This document shows positions 27,084 through 36,960 of a stretch of DNA of 64,000 nt, one piece after another. The translations under genes were made by a program, and so were the position numbers. The stretch is from Collimonas sp. OK412 (lineage in GTDB: Bacteria > Pseudomonadota > Gammaproteobacteria > Burkholderiales > Burkholderiaceae_D). The notes under the pieces were generated by a model, which worked only from the letters and a program-made list of their open reading frames with translations, was not told the DNA's origin and did no database searches. The stretch spans positions 1 through 64,000 of the forward strand of contig NZ_FOLC01000002.1 in NCBI RefSeq assembly GCF_900112135.1, given 5' to 3'. How positions within the stretch are numbered: position 1 is the first letter of the stretch; the number at the start of each line of letters is the position of its first letter.

Positions 27084-28100
27084 ATGAATCAGAACAGCAT
27101 GGAGACAAATATCATGGAAGCAAGTAGCAAGATCACGGCCGAGACCATCGGCAAGCGCGAACAGCTGCGCGAATTGTTGCGCACGGTCGGCATGCTGCCG
27201 GTGCTGCTGTTGCTGGTGCTGGGTTTCGCCCTGATGAGCGAAAACTTCTTCACGGTGCAGAACCTGTCGATCATCACCCAGCAGGCGTCCGTGAATATCG
27301 TGCTGGCGGCCGGCATGACCTTCGTCATCCTGACCGCCGGCATCGACCTCTCGGTCGGCGCGATCCTGGCGGCGTCGGCAGTGGTGGCGATGCTGGCTTC
27401 GCTGTCGCCGCAGTTCGGCATGCTGGGGATCGCTGCCGGCATCGGCTTCGGCCTGCTGCTGGGCCTGGCCAACGGCGTCCTGATTGCTTTCATGCGCTTG
27501 CCGCCGTTCATCGTCACGCTCGGCGCGCTGACCGCGATGCGCGGCCTGGCGCGGCTGCTGGCGGACGACAAGACAGTATTCAACGCGGAGCTGCCGTTTG
27601 CCTTCATCGGCAACGATTCGGTGCTGGGCGTGCCCTGGCTGGTGATCATCGCCTTGCTGGTGGTGGCGGTTTCCTGGTTCATCTTGCGCCGTACCGTGAT
27701 CGGCGTGCAGATCTACGCGGTGGGCGGCAACCATGAGGCGGCGCGCCTGTCCGGCATCAAGGTCTGGAAGGTGCTGTTGTTCGTGTATGCGGTGTCGGGC
27801 CTGCTGGCCGGCCTGGGCGCGGTGATGACTGCATCGCGCCTGTCGGCGGCCAACGGCTTGCAGCTGGGGCAATCCTATGAGCTGGATGCGATCGCGGCGG
27901 TGATCCTGGGCGGCACCAGCTTTACCGGCGGCGTCGGCTCCATCGGCGGCACCCTGGTCGGCGCGCTGATCATCGCGGTGCTGACCAACGGCCTGGTGTT
28001 GCTGGGCGTGTCCGACATCTGGCAATACATCATCAAGGGCATCGTGATCATCGGCGCGGTGGCGCTGGACCGTTACCGCCAGTCTGGCGCGCGTACCTGA
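27084..28100 (+). CDS. Ribose-type sugar ABC transporter, permease
   Basis: 338 residues with 8-10 hydrophobic segments and the RbsC-type stretch GMTFVILTAGIDLSVGAILA, which contacts the ATPase in this family. A second ATG at 27114 has GGAG ten bases upstream and may be the true start; the 27084 start has a weak site. It forms the membrane channel of the sugar importer. It lies 34 bases after the ATPase gene and 87 bases before the binding-protein gene. Confidence 0.92.
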   Translation: MNQNSMETNIMEASSKITAETIGKREQLRELLRTVGMLPVLLLLVLGFALMSENFFTVQNLSIITQQASVNIVLAAGMTFVILTAGIDLSVGAILAASAVVAMLASLSPQFGMLGIAAGIGFGLLLGLANGVLIAFMRLPPFIVTLGALTAMRGLARLLADDKTVFNAELPFAFIGNDSVLGVPWLVIIALLVVAVSWFILRRTVIGVQIYAVGGNHEAARLSGIKVWKVLLFVYAVSGLLAGLGAVMTASRLSAANGLQLGQSYELDAIAAVILGGTSFTGGVGSIGGTLVGALIIAVLTNGLVLLGVSDIWQYIIKGIVIIGAVALDRYRQSGART

Positions 28101-28187
28101 GTTCGGTAAAAATTTTCTCGACCACCGGGTGCGACAAGCTGGTCGTTGTCCCTGGATTTTCATATGACCGGCAACAGGAGATCAAGC

Positions 28188-29129
28188 ATGATGAAAAAAA
28201 TCGCTATGGCTGCAATACTTCCGCTGACGCTGGCCTTGACCATGTCAGGCGTGGTGCAGGCGCGTGAGCTGAAGGCAGTCGGCATCACCGTCGGTTCGCT
28301 CGGCAATCCTTATTTCGTGACGCTGGCCAACGGCGCCAAGGCCAAGGCCCAGCAGATCAATCCCAACGTCAAGGTCACCGCGGTGTCGGCCGACTATGAC
28401 CTGAGCAAGCAGTTCACGCAGATCGACAATTTCATTTCAGCCGGGGTCGACCTGATCCTGCTCAATGCTACCGATCCGGTCGCCATCGAACCGGCCATCA
28501 AGAAAGCGCAAAAGGCCGGGATCGTGGTGGTGGCGGTGGATGTCGGCGCCAAGGGCGTCGATGCCACGGTGCAGACCGACAACGAACTGGCCGGCAAGCT
28601 GGCCTGCAAATACCTGGTCGACAAGCTGGGCGGCAAGGGTAACGTGATCATCCAGAACGGGCCGCAGGTGACCGCCGTCACCGACCGCGTCAAAGGCTGC
28701 AAAGCGGTGTTTGCCGCAGCGCCCGGCATCAAGCTGTTGTCCGACGACCAGGATGGCAAGGGTTCGCGCGAGGGCGGCTTGAACGCCATGCAGGGTTACC
28801 TGACGCGCTTCCCGAAAATCGACGGCTTGTTCACCATCAACGATCCGCAGGCGATCGGCAGCGACCTTGCCGCCAAGCAGCTCAAGCGCAGCGGCATCAT
28901 CATCACTTCGGTCGACGGCGCGCCGGATATCGAAGCGGCGTTGAAATCGGGCACGTCGATCCAGGCATCGTCCAGCCAGGACCCTTGGGCCCAGGCCCAG
29001 GATGCGGTGGCCATCGGCTACGACATCCTGAACGGCAAGCGTCCCGCCAAGCCGGTGGTTTTGCTGGCGCCGGTGCTGATTACTCATGATAATGTCGCTA
29101 CCTATAAAGGCTGGTCCAGCCAGCGCTGA
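28188..29129 (+). CDS. Ribose-type sugar ABC transporter, periplasmic binding protein
   Basis: 313 residues from ATG 28188, placed seven bases after AGGAG. The signal peptide is MMKKIAMAAILPLTLALTMSGVVQA. The mature protein is a type-1 periplasmic sugar binder (VGITVGSLGNPYFVTLANGA, DLILLNATDPVAIEPA, FTINDPQAIGSDLAAKQL). It captures the sugar for the permease. Two Cys (LACKYLV and VKGCKAV) may form a disulfide. The downstream gap contains a weak GGCGGCT/AGCCGCC hairpin. Confidence 0.92.
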   Translation: MMKKIAMAAILPLTLALTMSGVVQARELKAVGITVGSLGNPYFVTLANGAKAKAQQINPNVKVTAVSADYDLSKQFTQIDNFISAGVDLILLNATDPVAIEPAIKKAQKAGIVVVAVDVGAKGVDATVQTDNELAGKLACKYLVDKLGGKGNVIIQNGPQVTAVTDRVKGCKAVFAAAPGIKLLSDDQDGKGSREGGLNAMQGYLTRFPKIDGLFTINDPQAIGSDLAAKQLKRSGIIITSVDGAPDIEAALKSGTSIQASSSQDPWAQAQDAVAIGYDILNGKRPAKPVVLLAPVLITHDNVATYKGWSSQR

Positions 29130-29194
29130 CGTGAAAAGGCGGCTACCGGAACCGGGTCGCCGGCAGCCGCCGGCCTAAAGCAAGGGGAGAACAA

Positions 29195-30193
29195 GTGGCT
29201 ACGATGGATGATGTCGCAAGAATCGCGAAGGTGTCGACGTCGACGGTCTCGCATGTCTTGAACGGTACGCGCAAGGTGAGTCCGGCTACCGTGCGTGCGG
29301 TAGAGGCGGCGATCCAGGCGCTCGGCTACATCCCCAACACCCTGGCGCGCTCGCTGGCGCGTTCGACATCGAACACGATCGGCGTGGCGATTTCCGCGCT
29401 CTCCAACCATTATTTCAGCGAAACCGTGCACGCCATCGAAACCGAATGCGCCAGGCACGGCATCATGATGCTGTATGTCGACACCCGCGACGATCCGGAG
29501 CAGGAACTGCGCGCGGTCAAGGCGCTGCACCACCGGCGGGTCGACGGCATCCTGCTGGCGCCGTCCGCCGATCCGCAGCACCTGGCGCTGGAATACCTGC
29601 GCGCCAACGAGATCCCGGCGGTGCTGGTGGACCGCCTGGTGGCGCAGGGTTTCGACCAGGTCGGCGTGGAAAACAAGAAATCCTCGCAGGAGCTGGTCAG
29701 CCACCTGGTCGAACATGGCCATAAACGCATCGCATTGATTTCCGGCAGCCCGGGCCTGACCACGACCGATGAGCGGATTGAAGGCTACCGCGCGGCGCTG
29801 GACGCCGCCAGCCTGCGCTTCGATCCGGCGCTGCTGGTCAGCGGCGAATCCAGCAGCGAACCGGCAAGGCGCGCCACCCGCCAGCTGCTGACGCTGGCGG
29901 CGCCGCCGACCGCCATCATGGCCGCCAACAACCTGATGACCATCGGCGCCATGCATGCCTTGCGCGACGCCAAGGTCGACGTGCCGGAACAGATCGCCTT
30001 GGTCGGTTTCGACGATTTCGACTGGGCCGATTTTTTCATTCCGCGCCTGACCGTGATGGCGCAGCCGGTCAAGGAACTGGGAATGCGGGCAGTCAAGCTG
30101 CTGATGAAGCGGATCGAAGCGCCGGACGGCAAAAAACAGACGGTGCGGCTGGCGCCGACGCTGCGCATCCGCAATTCCTGCGGCTGTCTTTGA
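29195..30193 (+). CDS. LacI-family transcriptional regulator of the sugar operon
   Basis: 332 residues from GTG 29195, preceded by GGGGAG; ATG 29204 is an alternative. The LacI helix-turn-helix (MDDVARIAKVSTSTVSHVLNG) and hinge helix (PNTLARSLARSTS) precede a sugar-binding-protein-like core (ISGSPGLTTTDERIEGYRAAL). It lies within the operon it probably controls. The tandem GCAAGCGCTTGC sites upstream of the ATPase gene are its likely operators. The inducer is presumably the transported sugar or its phosphate. Confidence 0.92.
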   Translation: MATMDDVARIAKVSTSTVSHVLNGTRKVSPATVRAVEAAIQALGYIPNTLARSLARSTSNTIGVAISALSNHYFSETVHAIETECARHGIMMLYVDTRDDPEQELRAVKALHHRRVDGILLAPSADPQHLALEYLRANEIPAVLVDRLVAQGFDQVGVENKKSSQELVSHLVEHGHKRIALISGSPGLTTTDERIEGYRAALDAASLRFDPALLVSGESSSEPARRATRQLLTLAAPPTAIMAANNLMTIGAMHALRDAKVDVPEQIALVGFDDFDWADFFIPRLTVMAQPVKELGMRAVKLLMKRIEAPDGKKQTVRLAPTLRIRNSCGCL

Positions 30194-30218
30194 CATTTTT
30201 TACTGGAAACGGATATCT

Positions 30219-31703
30219 ATGGGCAGTCCCATATCGCTAGGGATAGATCTCGGCACGTCGGAACTGAAAGCGGTATTGCTGGACGAGAGCGGCACGGTGC
30301 TGGCGCATGCCGGCGTCCGACTGAGCATTTCGCGGCCGCAGGCCGGCTGGTCCGAGCAGGATCCGGAAGACTGGTGGCAAGCCTGCCTGGCGGGCCTGCA
30401 TCAGTTGCGGCAGCAGCAGCCGGCCGCGTACGCCAGGGTGCGCTGCATCGGTCTGTCAGGACAGATGCATGGCGCAGTGCTGCTGGACCGGGACAACCAT
30501 GTGCTGCGCCCGGCGATCCTGTGGGACGATTCGCGCGCGCTGGCGCAGGCGCAATTGCTGGAGCGCGCGCATCCTGCTTTCGCCGGCATCACCGGCAGCC
30601 TGCCGATGGCGGGGTTGACCGCGCCCAAGCTGTTGTGGCTGCGCGAGCATGAGCCGCAGCTGTTCAGCCGGATTTCCTGCGTGCTGTCGCCCAAGGATTA
30701 CCTGCGCCTGCGCCTGACCGGCGAGCGCATCAGCGACGTCTCCGACGCCGCCGGCACGCTGTGGCTGGACGTGCATAAGCGCGACTGGTTCGAGCCCATG
30801 CTGCAAGCCACCGGGCTGGAGCTGCATCACATGCCGCGGCTGGTGGAAGGTTCGGCAGCGTCAGCCGACCTGAGCGCCGCCGCGGCATCGCAGCTGGCGC
30901 TGCAGCCGCCGGTGCTGGTGGCCGGCGGCGGCGGCGACAATCCGGTATCGGCGGTGGGCATCGGCGCGATCGAGGCCGGCCAGGCTTTCGTCACGCTCGG
31001 CACCAGCGCCGCCATGGTTGCGATTACCGACCATGTAGCCGGCAATCCGGCCAGCGCGGTGCACAGCTTTTGCCACGCGCTGCCGCAGCGCTGGTACACC
31101 ATGGGCGCGATGCTGGCCGGCGCCAGCTGCCTGCGCTGGGTCACCCAGCTGCTGGGGCAGGCCAGCGAGCAGGCCTTGTTGCAACAGGTGCAAGAGCATT
31201 TGCCGCTGGACCAGCCGGTTCCCGCGGCGACGCCATTGTTCCTGCCTTACCTGGCTGGCGAGCGCACTCCGCACAACGATCCGCTGCTGCGCGGCGGCTT
31301 CATGAACCTGGCTTATGAGACGACGCCGGCGATGCTCGGTTATGCGGTGCTGGAAGGCGTGGGTTTCGGCCTGCGCGATGCGATGGCCGCGGTGCAGTCG
31401 GCGGGCGCGGAAGTGGCCGCCTGTTCGCTGGTCGGCGGCGGCGCCCGCAGCGACTATTGGGCGCAGCTGCTATCGAACATCCTCGACCGCGAAATCTGCA
31501 CCCTGTCGGGCAGCGAGCTCAGCGCCTGCATCGGCGCCGCCAAGCTGGGTTTCCTGGCGTATGGTTGCGGCCAAGACCTGCCGGGCCTGGGCATGCCGGT
31601 CAAGGCGCGCTTCGTGCCGGCAGCCGGGCAGCAGGAAGTTCTGCAAGAGCGCTACCGCAAATTCCGCGGACTGTTTCCCGCCGCGCAGGCCTTGCACGAC
31701 TGA
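30219..31703 (+). CDS. xylB: Xylulokinase
   Basis: 494 residues of the FGGY carbohydrate kinase family. It closely follows the XylB pattern in my memory: GIDLGTSELKAVLLDESG, SRPQAGWSEQDPEDWWQA, GLSGQMHGAVLLD, PAILWDDSRA, KDYLRLRLTGE and SDAAGTLWLDV, with the C-terminal GGGARSDYWAQ. It phosphorylates D-xylulose to xylulose-5-phosphate for the pentose phosphate pathway. No xylose isomerase or pentitol dehydrogenase is nearby, so the pathway step that supplies xylulose is missing from the window. Followed by transaldolase. Confidence 0.92.
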   Translation: MGSPISLGIDLGTSELKAVLLDESGTVLAHAGVRLSISRPQAGWSEQDPEDWWQACLAGLHQLRQQQPAAYARVRCIGLSGQMHGAVLLDRDNHVLRPAILWDDSRALAQAQLLERAHPAFAGITGSLPMAGLTAPKLLWLREHEPQLFSRISCVLSPKDYLRLRLTGERISDVSDAAGTLWLDVHKRDWFEPMLQATGLELHHMPRLVEGSAASADLSAAAASQLALQPPVLVAGGGGDNPVSAVGIGAIEAGQAFVTLGTSAAMVAITDHVAGNPASAVHSFCHALPQRWYTMGAMLAGASCLRWVTQLLGQASEQALLQQVQEHLPLDQPVPAATPLFLPYLAGERTPHNDPLLRGGFMNLAYETTPAMLGYAVLEGVGFGLRDAMAAVQSAGAEVAACSLVGGGARSDYWAQLLSNILDREICTLSGSELSACIGAAKLGFLAYGCGQDLPGLGMPVKARFVPAAGQQEVLQERYRKFRGLFPAAQALHD

Positions 31704-31755
31704 ACTTTGACGAATTTTTGACTTCTTATCGCATTCCCTACCTACAAGGACAGAC

Positions 31756-32721
31756 ATGAACCAGCTGGACCAGCTCAAGCAATATACGACCGTAGTAGCA
31801 GATACAGGCAATTTCAAGCAGCTGGCGCAATTCAAGCCGCGCGACGCCACCACCAATCCATCGCTGATCCTGAAGGCCGTGCAGCAAGCCGATTATGCGC
31901 CGCTGCTGGCCGAGACGGTCGCCGCCCACGCCGATAACGCGCTGGACCAGATCGTCGACCAGGTGCTGGTGCGTTTCGGCCTGGAGATCTTGCAAGTGGT
32001 GCCGGGCCGGGTCTCGACCGAAGTCGACGCCAGGCTGAGTTTCGACACCGCCGCCACGGTAGCCCGGGCGCGCCGCATCATGGCCTTGTATGAAGCCGCC
32101 GGCATCGGCCGCGAGCGGGTGCTGATCAAGATCGCTTCGACCTGGGAAGGGATCCAGGCCGCGGCCATCCTGGAGCGCGAAGGCATACGCTGCAACCTGA
32201 CCCTGCTGTTTTCCTTCTGCCAGGCGGTCGCCTGCGGCGCCGCCAAGGTACGCCTGATCTCGCCGTTCGTCGGCCGCATCTATGACTGGTACAAGAAATC
32301 CGCAGGCAGCGCCTGGGATGAATCAGCGAATACGCTTGGCAACGATCCTGGCGTGAAGTCGGTGGCGCAGATCTACAGCTATTACAAGCGCTTCGGGATC
32401 GACACTGAAGTGATGGGAGCCAGTTTCCGCAACGTCGGCCAGATCGCCGCGCTGGCAGGGTGCGACCTGCTGACCATCAGTCCGGACCTGCTGGCGCAGC
32501 TGCAAGCCAGCGACGCGCCTTTGTCGCGCGCGCTGGACAAGGATGCCGCCGCCGCTGCCGACCTGCGCGAAATCAGCTACGACGAAGCCGGCTTCCGCTA
32601 TGCGCTCAACGACGACGCCATGGCTACCGAAAAACTGGCGGAAGGAATACGCGGTTTTGCCGCCGACGCCTTCAAGCTTGACCACATCATCGAAGGCTTG
32701 CTGGCCTCGGCGCGGGCTTAA
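31756..32721 (+). CDS. tal: Transaldolase
   Basis: 321 residues. The Schiff-base lysine is K125 in [11 protein letters not shown], and the [12 protein letters not shown] segment is at 30-41. It interconverts sedoheptulose-7-phosphate plus glyceraldehyde-3-phosphate with erythrose-4-phosphate plus fructose-6-phosphate. It completes the pentose-use operon by returning pentose phosphates to central metabolism. Its stop codon overlaps the stop of the convergent ABC permease by four bases (32718-32721), leaving no room for a terminator between them. Confidence 0.95.
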   Translation: MNQLDQLKQYTTVVADTGNFKQLAQFKPRDATTNPSLILKAVQQADYAPLLAETVAAHADNALDQIVDQVLVRFGLEILQVVPGRVSTEVDARLSFDTAATVARARRIMALYEAAGIGRERVLIKIASTWEGIQAAAILEREGIRCNLTLLFSFCQAVACGAAKVRLISPFVGRIYDWYKKSAGSAWDESANTLGNDPGVKSVAQIYSYYKRFGIDTEVMGASFRNVGQIAALAGCDLLTISPDLLAQLQASDAPLSRALDKDAAAAADLREISYDEAGFRYALNDDAMATEKLAEGIRGFAADAFKLDHIIEGLLASARA

Positions 32722-34034
32722 ACCGGCTGCGGCAAGTCGTCCTGCAAGGCTTGCCGGCGCCAGCGCCAGCCCAGCAGCGCCAAGGCCAATGCGGCATGCA
32801 GCAGCGCGATGCCAAGCATCTGCCAGCCGTTGCCGATGTGCAGCGGCATGAAAAATATGGCGAGCGCTTTCAAGCCCATCATGTTGCTCAGGAATGGCAG
32901 CAAGCCGTTGATGAGCGCCAGGTACAGGATGGTGGTGGCGCCGACCCGCTTGCTCTTGCCGGAAAACGCGAAGAACAGGTAGACGCAGCAGTCGCGCAAC
33001 AGCATCAGGGCCAGCGCCGGCGCCAGGAAAGACAGGTCGGCTGTGGTTATCCGCAGCTTGAACGGCAATTCCTGGGCGCTGCTGAACTGCAGCAGCAAGG
33101 CCAGGCAGAAGCTCAGGACCAGCGTGGTCGGCCAGATCGGCAGGTTCTGGAACAGGCCGTGCCAGTTGCCGGTCTTGGCCCTGGCGACGACCCGTTGCCA
33201 GAGCGCGATATCGTTTTCTTCCGTGAACAGCGCGGCATAGGTCATGGCTAGCGCGAACAGCAATCCTATCCACAGCAGTCCGGCGCCGCCGCTAAAGCCG
33301 CCGACATAGGCCGCCAGCAGGCAGCAGGCTAGCGGCCAGGCCCAGGGAGCGGTGGTGATCTGCAAGGCGCTGTTCATGCTGCGCCAGGCGGCGAACACGG
33401 CGATGGCGGCGAAGAACGCGACGCTGGCCAGCAGGAAAGAGCTGTAGGCAAACGGCTGGCCCCACCAGGAAACGGAGGCGTCGGCCGCGGAGCGGAACGG
33501 CGGCGCGAACATCACGGCGATCAGCACCACCGCCCAGGCGATGCCGCCGCGCTGCACGGCGCGTATGTCGCTGCGCATCAGGTGCAGGTTCAAGGCAATC
33601 GTCGCGGCATGCATCAGGATGCCCAGCGCGGCCAGGGTCAGGCCGCTGCTCAAGGGCATGCTATGCTCGCGCACCAGGGCCGCAATCACGAACACCAGCA
33701 GGCACAGCAGGCCGCCATACCAGTTGAAGGCGGTGGCGCCGAACAGCTTGCCCCAGGTCATGGTCCAGGGATCGAGCGCGCTCATGCGCTGCTGGTCCCA
33801 GGTCTTGTCGCGGATTTCTTCGATCACGGCGTTGCTGGCGTTGCGGGTACCCCACAGGCAGACGATGCCGCCGAACAGGACCAGCGCCACGCTGTCGAGC
33901 GGCACGCCGCCCGGCCAGTTGTCGTTGGCGAGGCTGAGCGTGAAAAAAACCAGTCCCAGGATGGCCGGCATGGCGATCAGGCGATGCAGGGAAAACTGCA
34001 GCCACAGGTTGCGTTTGAATTCAGGATTGATCAT
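32718..34034 (-). CDS. ABC-2 type exporter, membrane protein
   Basis: 438 residues with about ten membrane segments. The N-terminal part ([17 protein letters not shown] and [22 protein letters not shown]) resembles ABC-2 permeases of the gliding/antibiotic-export type. Its start overlaps the end of the upstream ATPase gene by ATGA, so they form one transporter. Cargo is unknown. It is convergent with tal, with overlapping stops. Confidence 0.82.
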   Translation of the reverse strand: MINPEFKRNLWLQFSLHRLIAMPAILGLVFFTLSLANDNWPGGVPLDSVALVLFGGIVCLWGTRNASNAVIEEIRDKTWDQQRMSALDPWTMTWGKLFGATAFNWYGGLLCLLVFVIAALVREHSMPLSSGLTLAALGILMHAATIALNLHLMRSDIRAVQRGGIAWAVVLIAVMFAPPFRSAADASVSWWGQPFAYSSFLLASVAFFAAIAVFAAWRSMNSALQITTAPWAWPLACCLLAAYVGGFSGGAGLLWIGLLFALAMTYAALFTEENDIALWQRVVARAKTGNWHGLFQNLPIWPTTLVLSFCLALLLQFSSAQELPFKLRITTADLSFLAPALALMLLRDCCVYLFFAFSGKSKRVGATTILYLALINGLLPFLSNMMGLKALAIFFMPLHIGNGWQMLGIALLHAALALALLGWRWRRQALQDDLPQPV

Positions 34035-34990
34035 GATGCGCTCCCGCTTGCAATGTTTTGTCCGTTTTGTTCATAGCTGGCCACTGAGCGCAGGTAGGAT
34101 TGCTGCAGGTTTTCCTTCTGGTCGGCGAAGCTGGAGACCTGCAGGCCGCCGGCGACCAGGCGCGCCAGCAACGCCGCCTGGGCGTGTTCGTCGCCGCTGA
34201 ACATGAAGTCGGCGCTGCGCTCGTCGCTGGCGCTGACCTGCAATGCCGGTTCGGCTGCCAGCTGCGCATGCAGGCCGGGATTGGCTTGCGCCAGCGTGAT
34301 CCGCAGCGATTTGCGCGGCGCCTGCGCGGTGCTGCCGTGATCCAGCGCGCGATATTCCAGCACCTTGCCGTCGCGCAGGGCCAGCATGTGGGTGGAGTAT
34401 TCGTCCAGTTCGGCCAGGATATGCGACGACACCAGCAAGGTCATGCCCTGCGCCTGCAACAGGCGGAACAGGCCGGCCAGGCTGGCGCGCGCTTCCGGAT
34501 CAAGGCCGGATGCCGGTTCGTCCAGCAGCAGGATCTGCGGCCCGTGGATGATGGCCTGGCCGATCGCGACCCGCTGGCGCAGGCCGCGCGACAGCTTGTC
34601 GCAGGTCTGCTGCAGGCGCTCCGTCAGTCCCAGCTGCTGCGCCGTGGTCTGTATCGCCTGCGGGATCGCCGGCGCCGGCAAGCCCTGGGCGGCGGCGGCA
34701 TATTCAAAACACTGCGCCACTGTCAGCGACTGGTACAGGCCGTAGAAATCGGACAGGTAGCCCATGATCCGGTGCACTTCGCGCGGCCGTTCCAGCACAT
34801 CCATGCCGGCCACGCTGATCGAGCCGGCGAGGGGCGTTTCCAGGCCGGCGATGCAACGCATCAGGGTGGTTTTGCCGGCGCCGTTGGAGCCGACCAGCGC
34901 GGTCACGCTGCCGGCCTCGACTTGCAGGCTGACCTGGTGCAAGGCGCGATGGCCGGGATAATCGAAGGTAAGGCCAGAGATTTTTATCAT
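34031..34990 (-). CDS. ABC-2 type exporter, ATP-binding protein
   Basis: 319 residues from ATG 34990; the frame extends to 35125 but that part is unlike ABC proteins. Walker A is GSNGAGKTT, the signature LSRGLRQRVAIGQAI, Walker B QILLLDEPASGLDP and the switch LLVSSH. After about residue 220 a C-terminal extension of 100 residues follows, typical of drug or lipid exporters. The two genes were probably transcribed away from the Spy-like gene, which is divergent. Confidence 0.88.
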   Translation of the reverse strand: MIKISGLTFDYPGHRALHQVSLQVEAGSVTALVGSNGAGKTTLMRCIAGLETPLAGSISVAGMDVLERPREVHRIMGYLSDFYGLYQSLTVAQCFEYAAAAQGLPAPAIPQAIQTTAQQLGLTERLQQTCDKLSRGLRQRVAIGQAIIHGPQILLLDEPASGLDPEARASLAGLFRLLQAQGMTLLVSSHILAELDEYSTHMLALRDGKVLEYRALDHGSTAQAPRKSLRITLAQANPGLHAQLAAEPALQVSASDERSADFMFSGDEHAQAALLARLVAGGLQVSSFADQKENLQQSYLRSVASYEQNGQNIASGSAS

Positions 34991-35183
34991 GAAGGTCGGT
35001 CTTCCGGTGAAGGGGCGCAGGCGATAAGTTGCTAATAATAAAGCAACGCATAGAGGAATGCGCGCTAAATTGCGCCCGGCAACAGCGTGTATCAATAACC
35101 GGCCAGCTGTTACCAAATGATTCACCTGCCTCGCAGGGCGCGCAACTCCGGTTAAATAGCCAATTTATTTACAGGAGATTGCC

Positions 35184-35741
35184 ATGCATGTTAACCAGTT
35201 GCGGTCCGCCTTGAAGTGGGGCTCGGCGCTAGTCTGCCTAAGCCTGGCGGCCTCGGTGCTGGCGGCGCCGGTGATGGATTTCCGTAGCGAAGACGTGCTG
35301 TCGGCGGCGGACGGCGTGAAAGACGAACTGCACCTGAACCAGAACCAGCAGACCTTGTGGCGCCAGATCGAAACCAAGACGCGCGGCATCCTGGGCGAGC
35401 GGGAAAAACGGCAGCGCGACCTGCAGGCAAACATGGCGAACGGCCTCAAGGATCCGGCTATCGACTTGCGCCAGCTGTCGGCGGCGATCGACGCCGAATC
35501 CGGATTGTCGGCCCAGGACGGACGCCAGCTGCGCGACCTGTGGCTGACCATGAACGATGCGCTCGACGACCAGCAGCGGCAGGCAGTGCGGCTGTTCCTG
35601 GCGGACCGGCTGCAGCGTGTGGACCAGGCTTCTTGCGAACGCAGTTCCGTGGTCGGCAAGGACAAGTTGTCCGGTAAAGGAGGGCACGGCGGCAAAGGCA
35701 TGGGCGGCATGGGCGGCGCGAATGGCGGCGGCATGCAGTAG
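35184..35741 (+). CDS. Periplasmic Spy/CpxP-like protein with Gly/Met-rich tail
   Basis: 185 residues with AGGAG upstream of ATG 35184. The signal peptide ends around VLAAP. The body is helical and charged with the LNQNQQTLW motif (LTxxQ-like), as in Spy, CpxP and metal-resistance CnrR-type proteins that act as ATP-independent chaperones or metal sensors. The tail is low-complexity GKGGHGGKGMGGMGG with one His, several Met and a single Cys nearby. Family placement is by pattern only. Confidence 0.65.
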   Translation: MHVNQLRSALKWGSALVCLSLAASVLAAPVMDFRSEDVLSAADGVKDELHLNQNQQTLWRQIETKTRGILGEREKRQRDLQANMANGLKDPAIDLRQLSAAIDAESGLSAQDGRQLRDLWLTMNDALDDQQRQAVRLFLADRLQRVDQASCERSSVVGKDKLSGKGGHGGKGMGGMGGANGGGMQ

Positions 35742-35918
35742 TTTTCCGCGATGGTTTTCCGTTCCGCCGCGATTTAACAATGGTTTGCAAATTACCAGCT
35801 TTTCATTCGAACTGAACCGAACTCCCGTCCTCTAAAATGTTCATAGCGAGTTTGCTGGAACTCTGGCTGGCCTCTGCCGATGCGGCTGCGGCCGGCGCTT
35901 TATATATTGGATGCGGTA

Positions 35919-36443
35919 ATGCGGTTAAAGCAGATAAGTGGTTTGCTGGTGGTGGGCAGTGTGCTGGGATTGAGTGCTTGCAGTTCGGTGGTGACCGAGG
36001 GCAGTTCGGCCGCGGCCGGGGTTGCCGGCACCGCGCTGGCGGGCAAGGTGACCAATAACGCCGCGGTCGCCACCGGCATCGGCCTGGGCGTGCAGGCTGC
36101 GGCGCGCGCCGGCGTGCAATACGAGCAGCGCCAGGTGCATGGCGAAGAGCAGGATGCGATTGCCAAGGCTGCCGGCGGCCTGGCTGTCGGAGCGGTCGCC
36201 AACTGGCAGATCAGGCACTCGCTGCCGATCGAAGACAACGAGCGCGGCCGGGTCACCGTCAGCCGCGTCATCGCCAGCCAGGGCATGAGCTGCAAGGAAA
36301 TCGTGTTTTCCGTCGACGGCCTGGTGGACAAGGCGAGCAAGCCGACCAGCGAATTTTATGTGGCGACCATCTGCCAGGCGGGACCAGCCTGGAAGTGGGC
36401 GTCGGCCGAACCCGCAACCGAGCGCTGGGGAGCTTTGCAGTGA
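35919..36443 (+). CDS. Small lipoprotein, first of a tandem paralogous pair
   Basis: 174 residues from ATG 35919. The lipobox LSAC puts the lipid anchor on Cys21. A Gly/Ala-rich amphipathic stretch (AAAGVAGTALAGKVTNNAAVATGIGLGVQAAA) follows, then a globular part with two Cys and the ending WKWASAEPATERWGALQ. The next gene repeats this architecture and ending. Its stop TGA overlaps the next ATG (TGATG). Function unknown; likely an outer-membrane or periplasmic lipoprotein. Confidence 0.78.
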   Translation: MRLKQISGLLVVGSVLGLSACSSVVTEGSSAAAGVAGTALAGKVTNNAAVATGIGLGVQAAARAGVQYEQRQVHGEEQDAIAKAAGGLAVGAVANWQIRHSLPIEDNERGRVTVSRVIASQGMSCKEIVFSVDGLVDKASKPTSEFYVATICQAGPAWKWASAEPATERWGALQ

Positions 36444-36958
36444 TGCTGCGCGGCGGTTTCTTGCGCGGCGCCGCCGGTGGCGCCTGCTTGCTGGCGATCG
36501 CGGTAGCATTGAGCGGCTGCAACAGCATCGGCGGTTTTGCCGGCGCCGCGGCCGGCGTCGCCAGCGGTGCTGTCACTTCCAATCCGGCAGTCGGCTATGC
36601 CATCGGCATAGGCGTGCAAGCCGCCACCGACGCCACCACCAAATACGTATTCCGCAACTGGCAAAAAGCCGAACAGGATGAAATCGCCGCTATCGTCGGC
36701 CAGCTGGATGTGGGCCAGGCGCGCAAGTGGGCCATCGTCCACCAGATCGCCTACGGCAACGAACACGGAGAAGTGCGTGTCACGCGCCTGATCGATACGC
36801 CGCTGGCCTTATGCAAGGAAGTGCTGCTGTCGGTCGACAGCGGCACAGGCGTCGAGTTGAAACGCGCCTGGTATACCGCCAGCGCCTGCCGCAGCGACGA
36901 TGTATGGAAATGGGCGGTGGCGGAGCCCGCGGTGGAACGCTGGGGCAGCCTGCAGTAG
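36443..36958 (+). CDS. Small lipoprotein, second of a tandem paralogous pair
   Basis: 171 residues from ATG 36443. The lipobox LSGC puts the anchor on Cys26, followed by a Gly/Ala-rich stretch (AGAAAGVASGAVTSNPAVGYAIGIGVQAA) and the ending WKWAVAEPAVERWGSLQ, almost the same as its neighbour's. The pair arose by duplication, but the middle parts have diverged widely. Translation is coupled through TGATG. A two-base gap separates it from the convergent AmiS/UreI gene. Function unknown. Confidence 0.78.
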   Translation: MLRGGFLRGAAGGACLLAIAVALSGCNSIGGFAGAAAGVASGAVTSNPAVGYAIGIGVQAATDATTKYVFRNWQKAEQDEIAAIVGQLDVGQARKWAIVHQIAYGNEHGEVRVTRLIDTPLALCKEVLLSVDSGTGVELKRAWYTASACRSDDVWKWAVAEPAVERWGSLQ

Positions 36959-36960
36959 TT

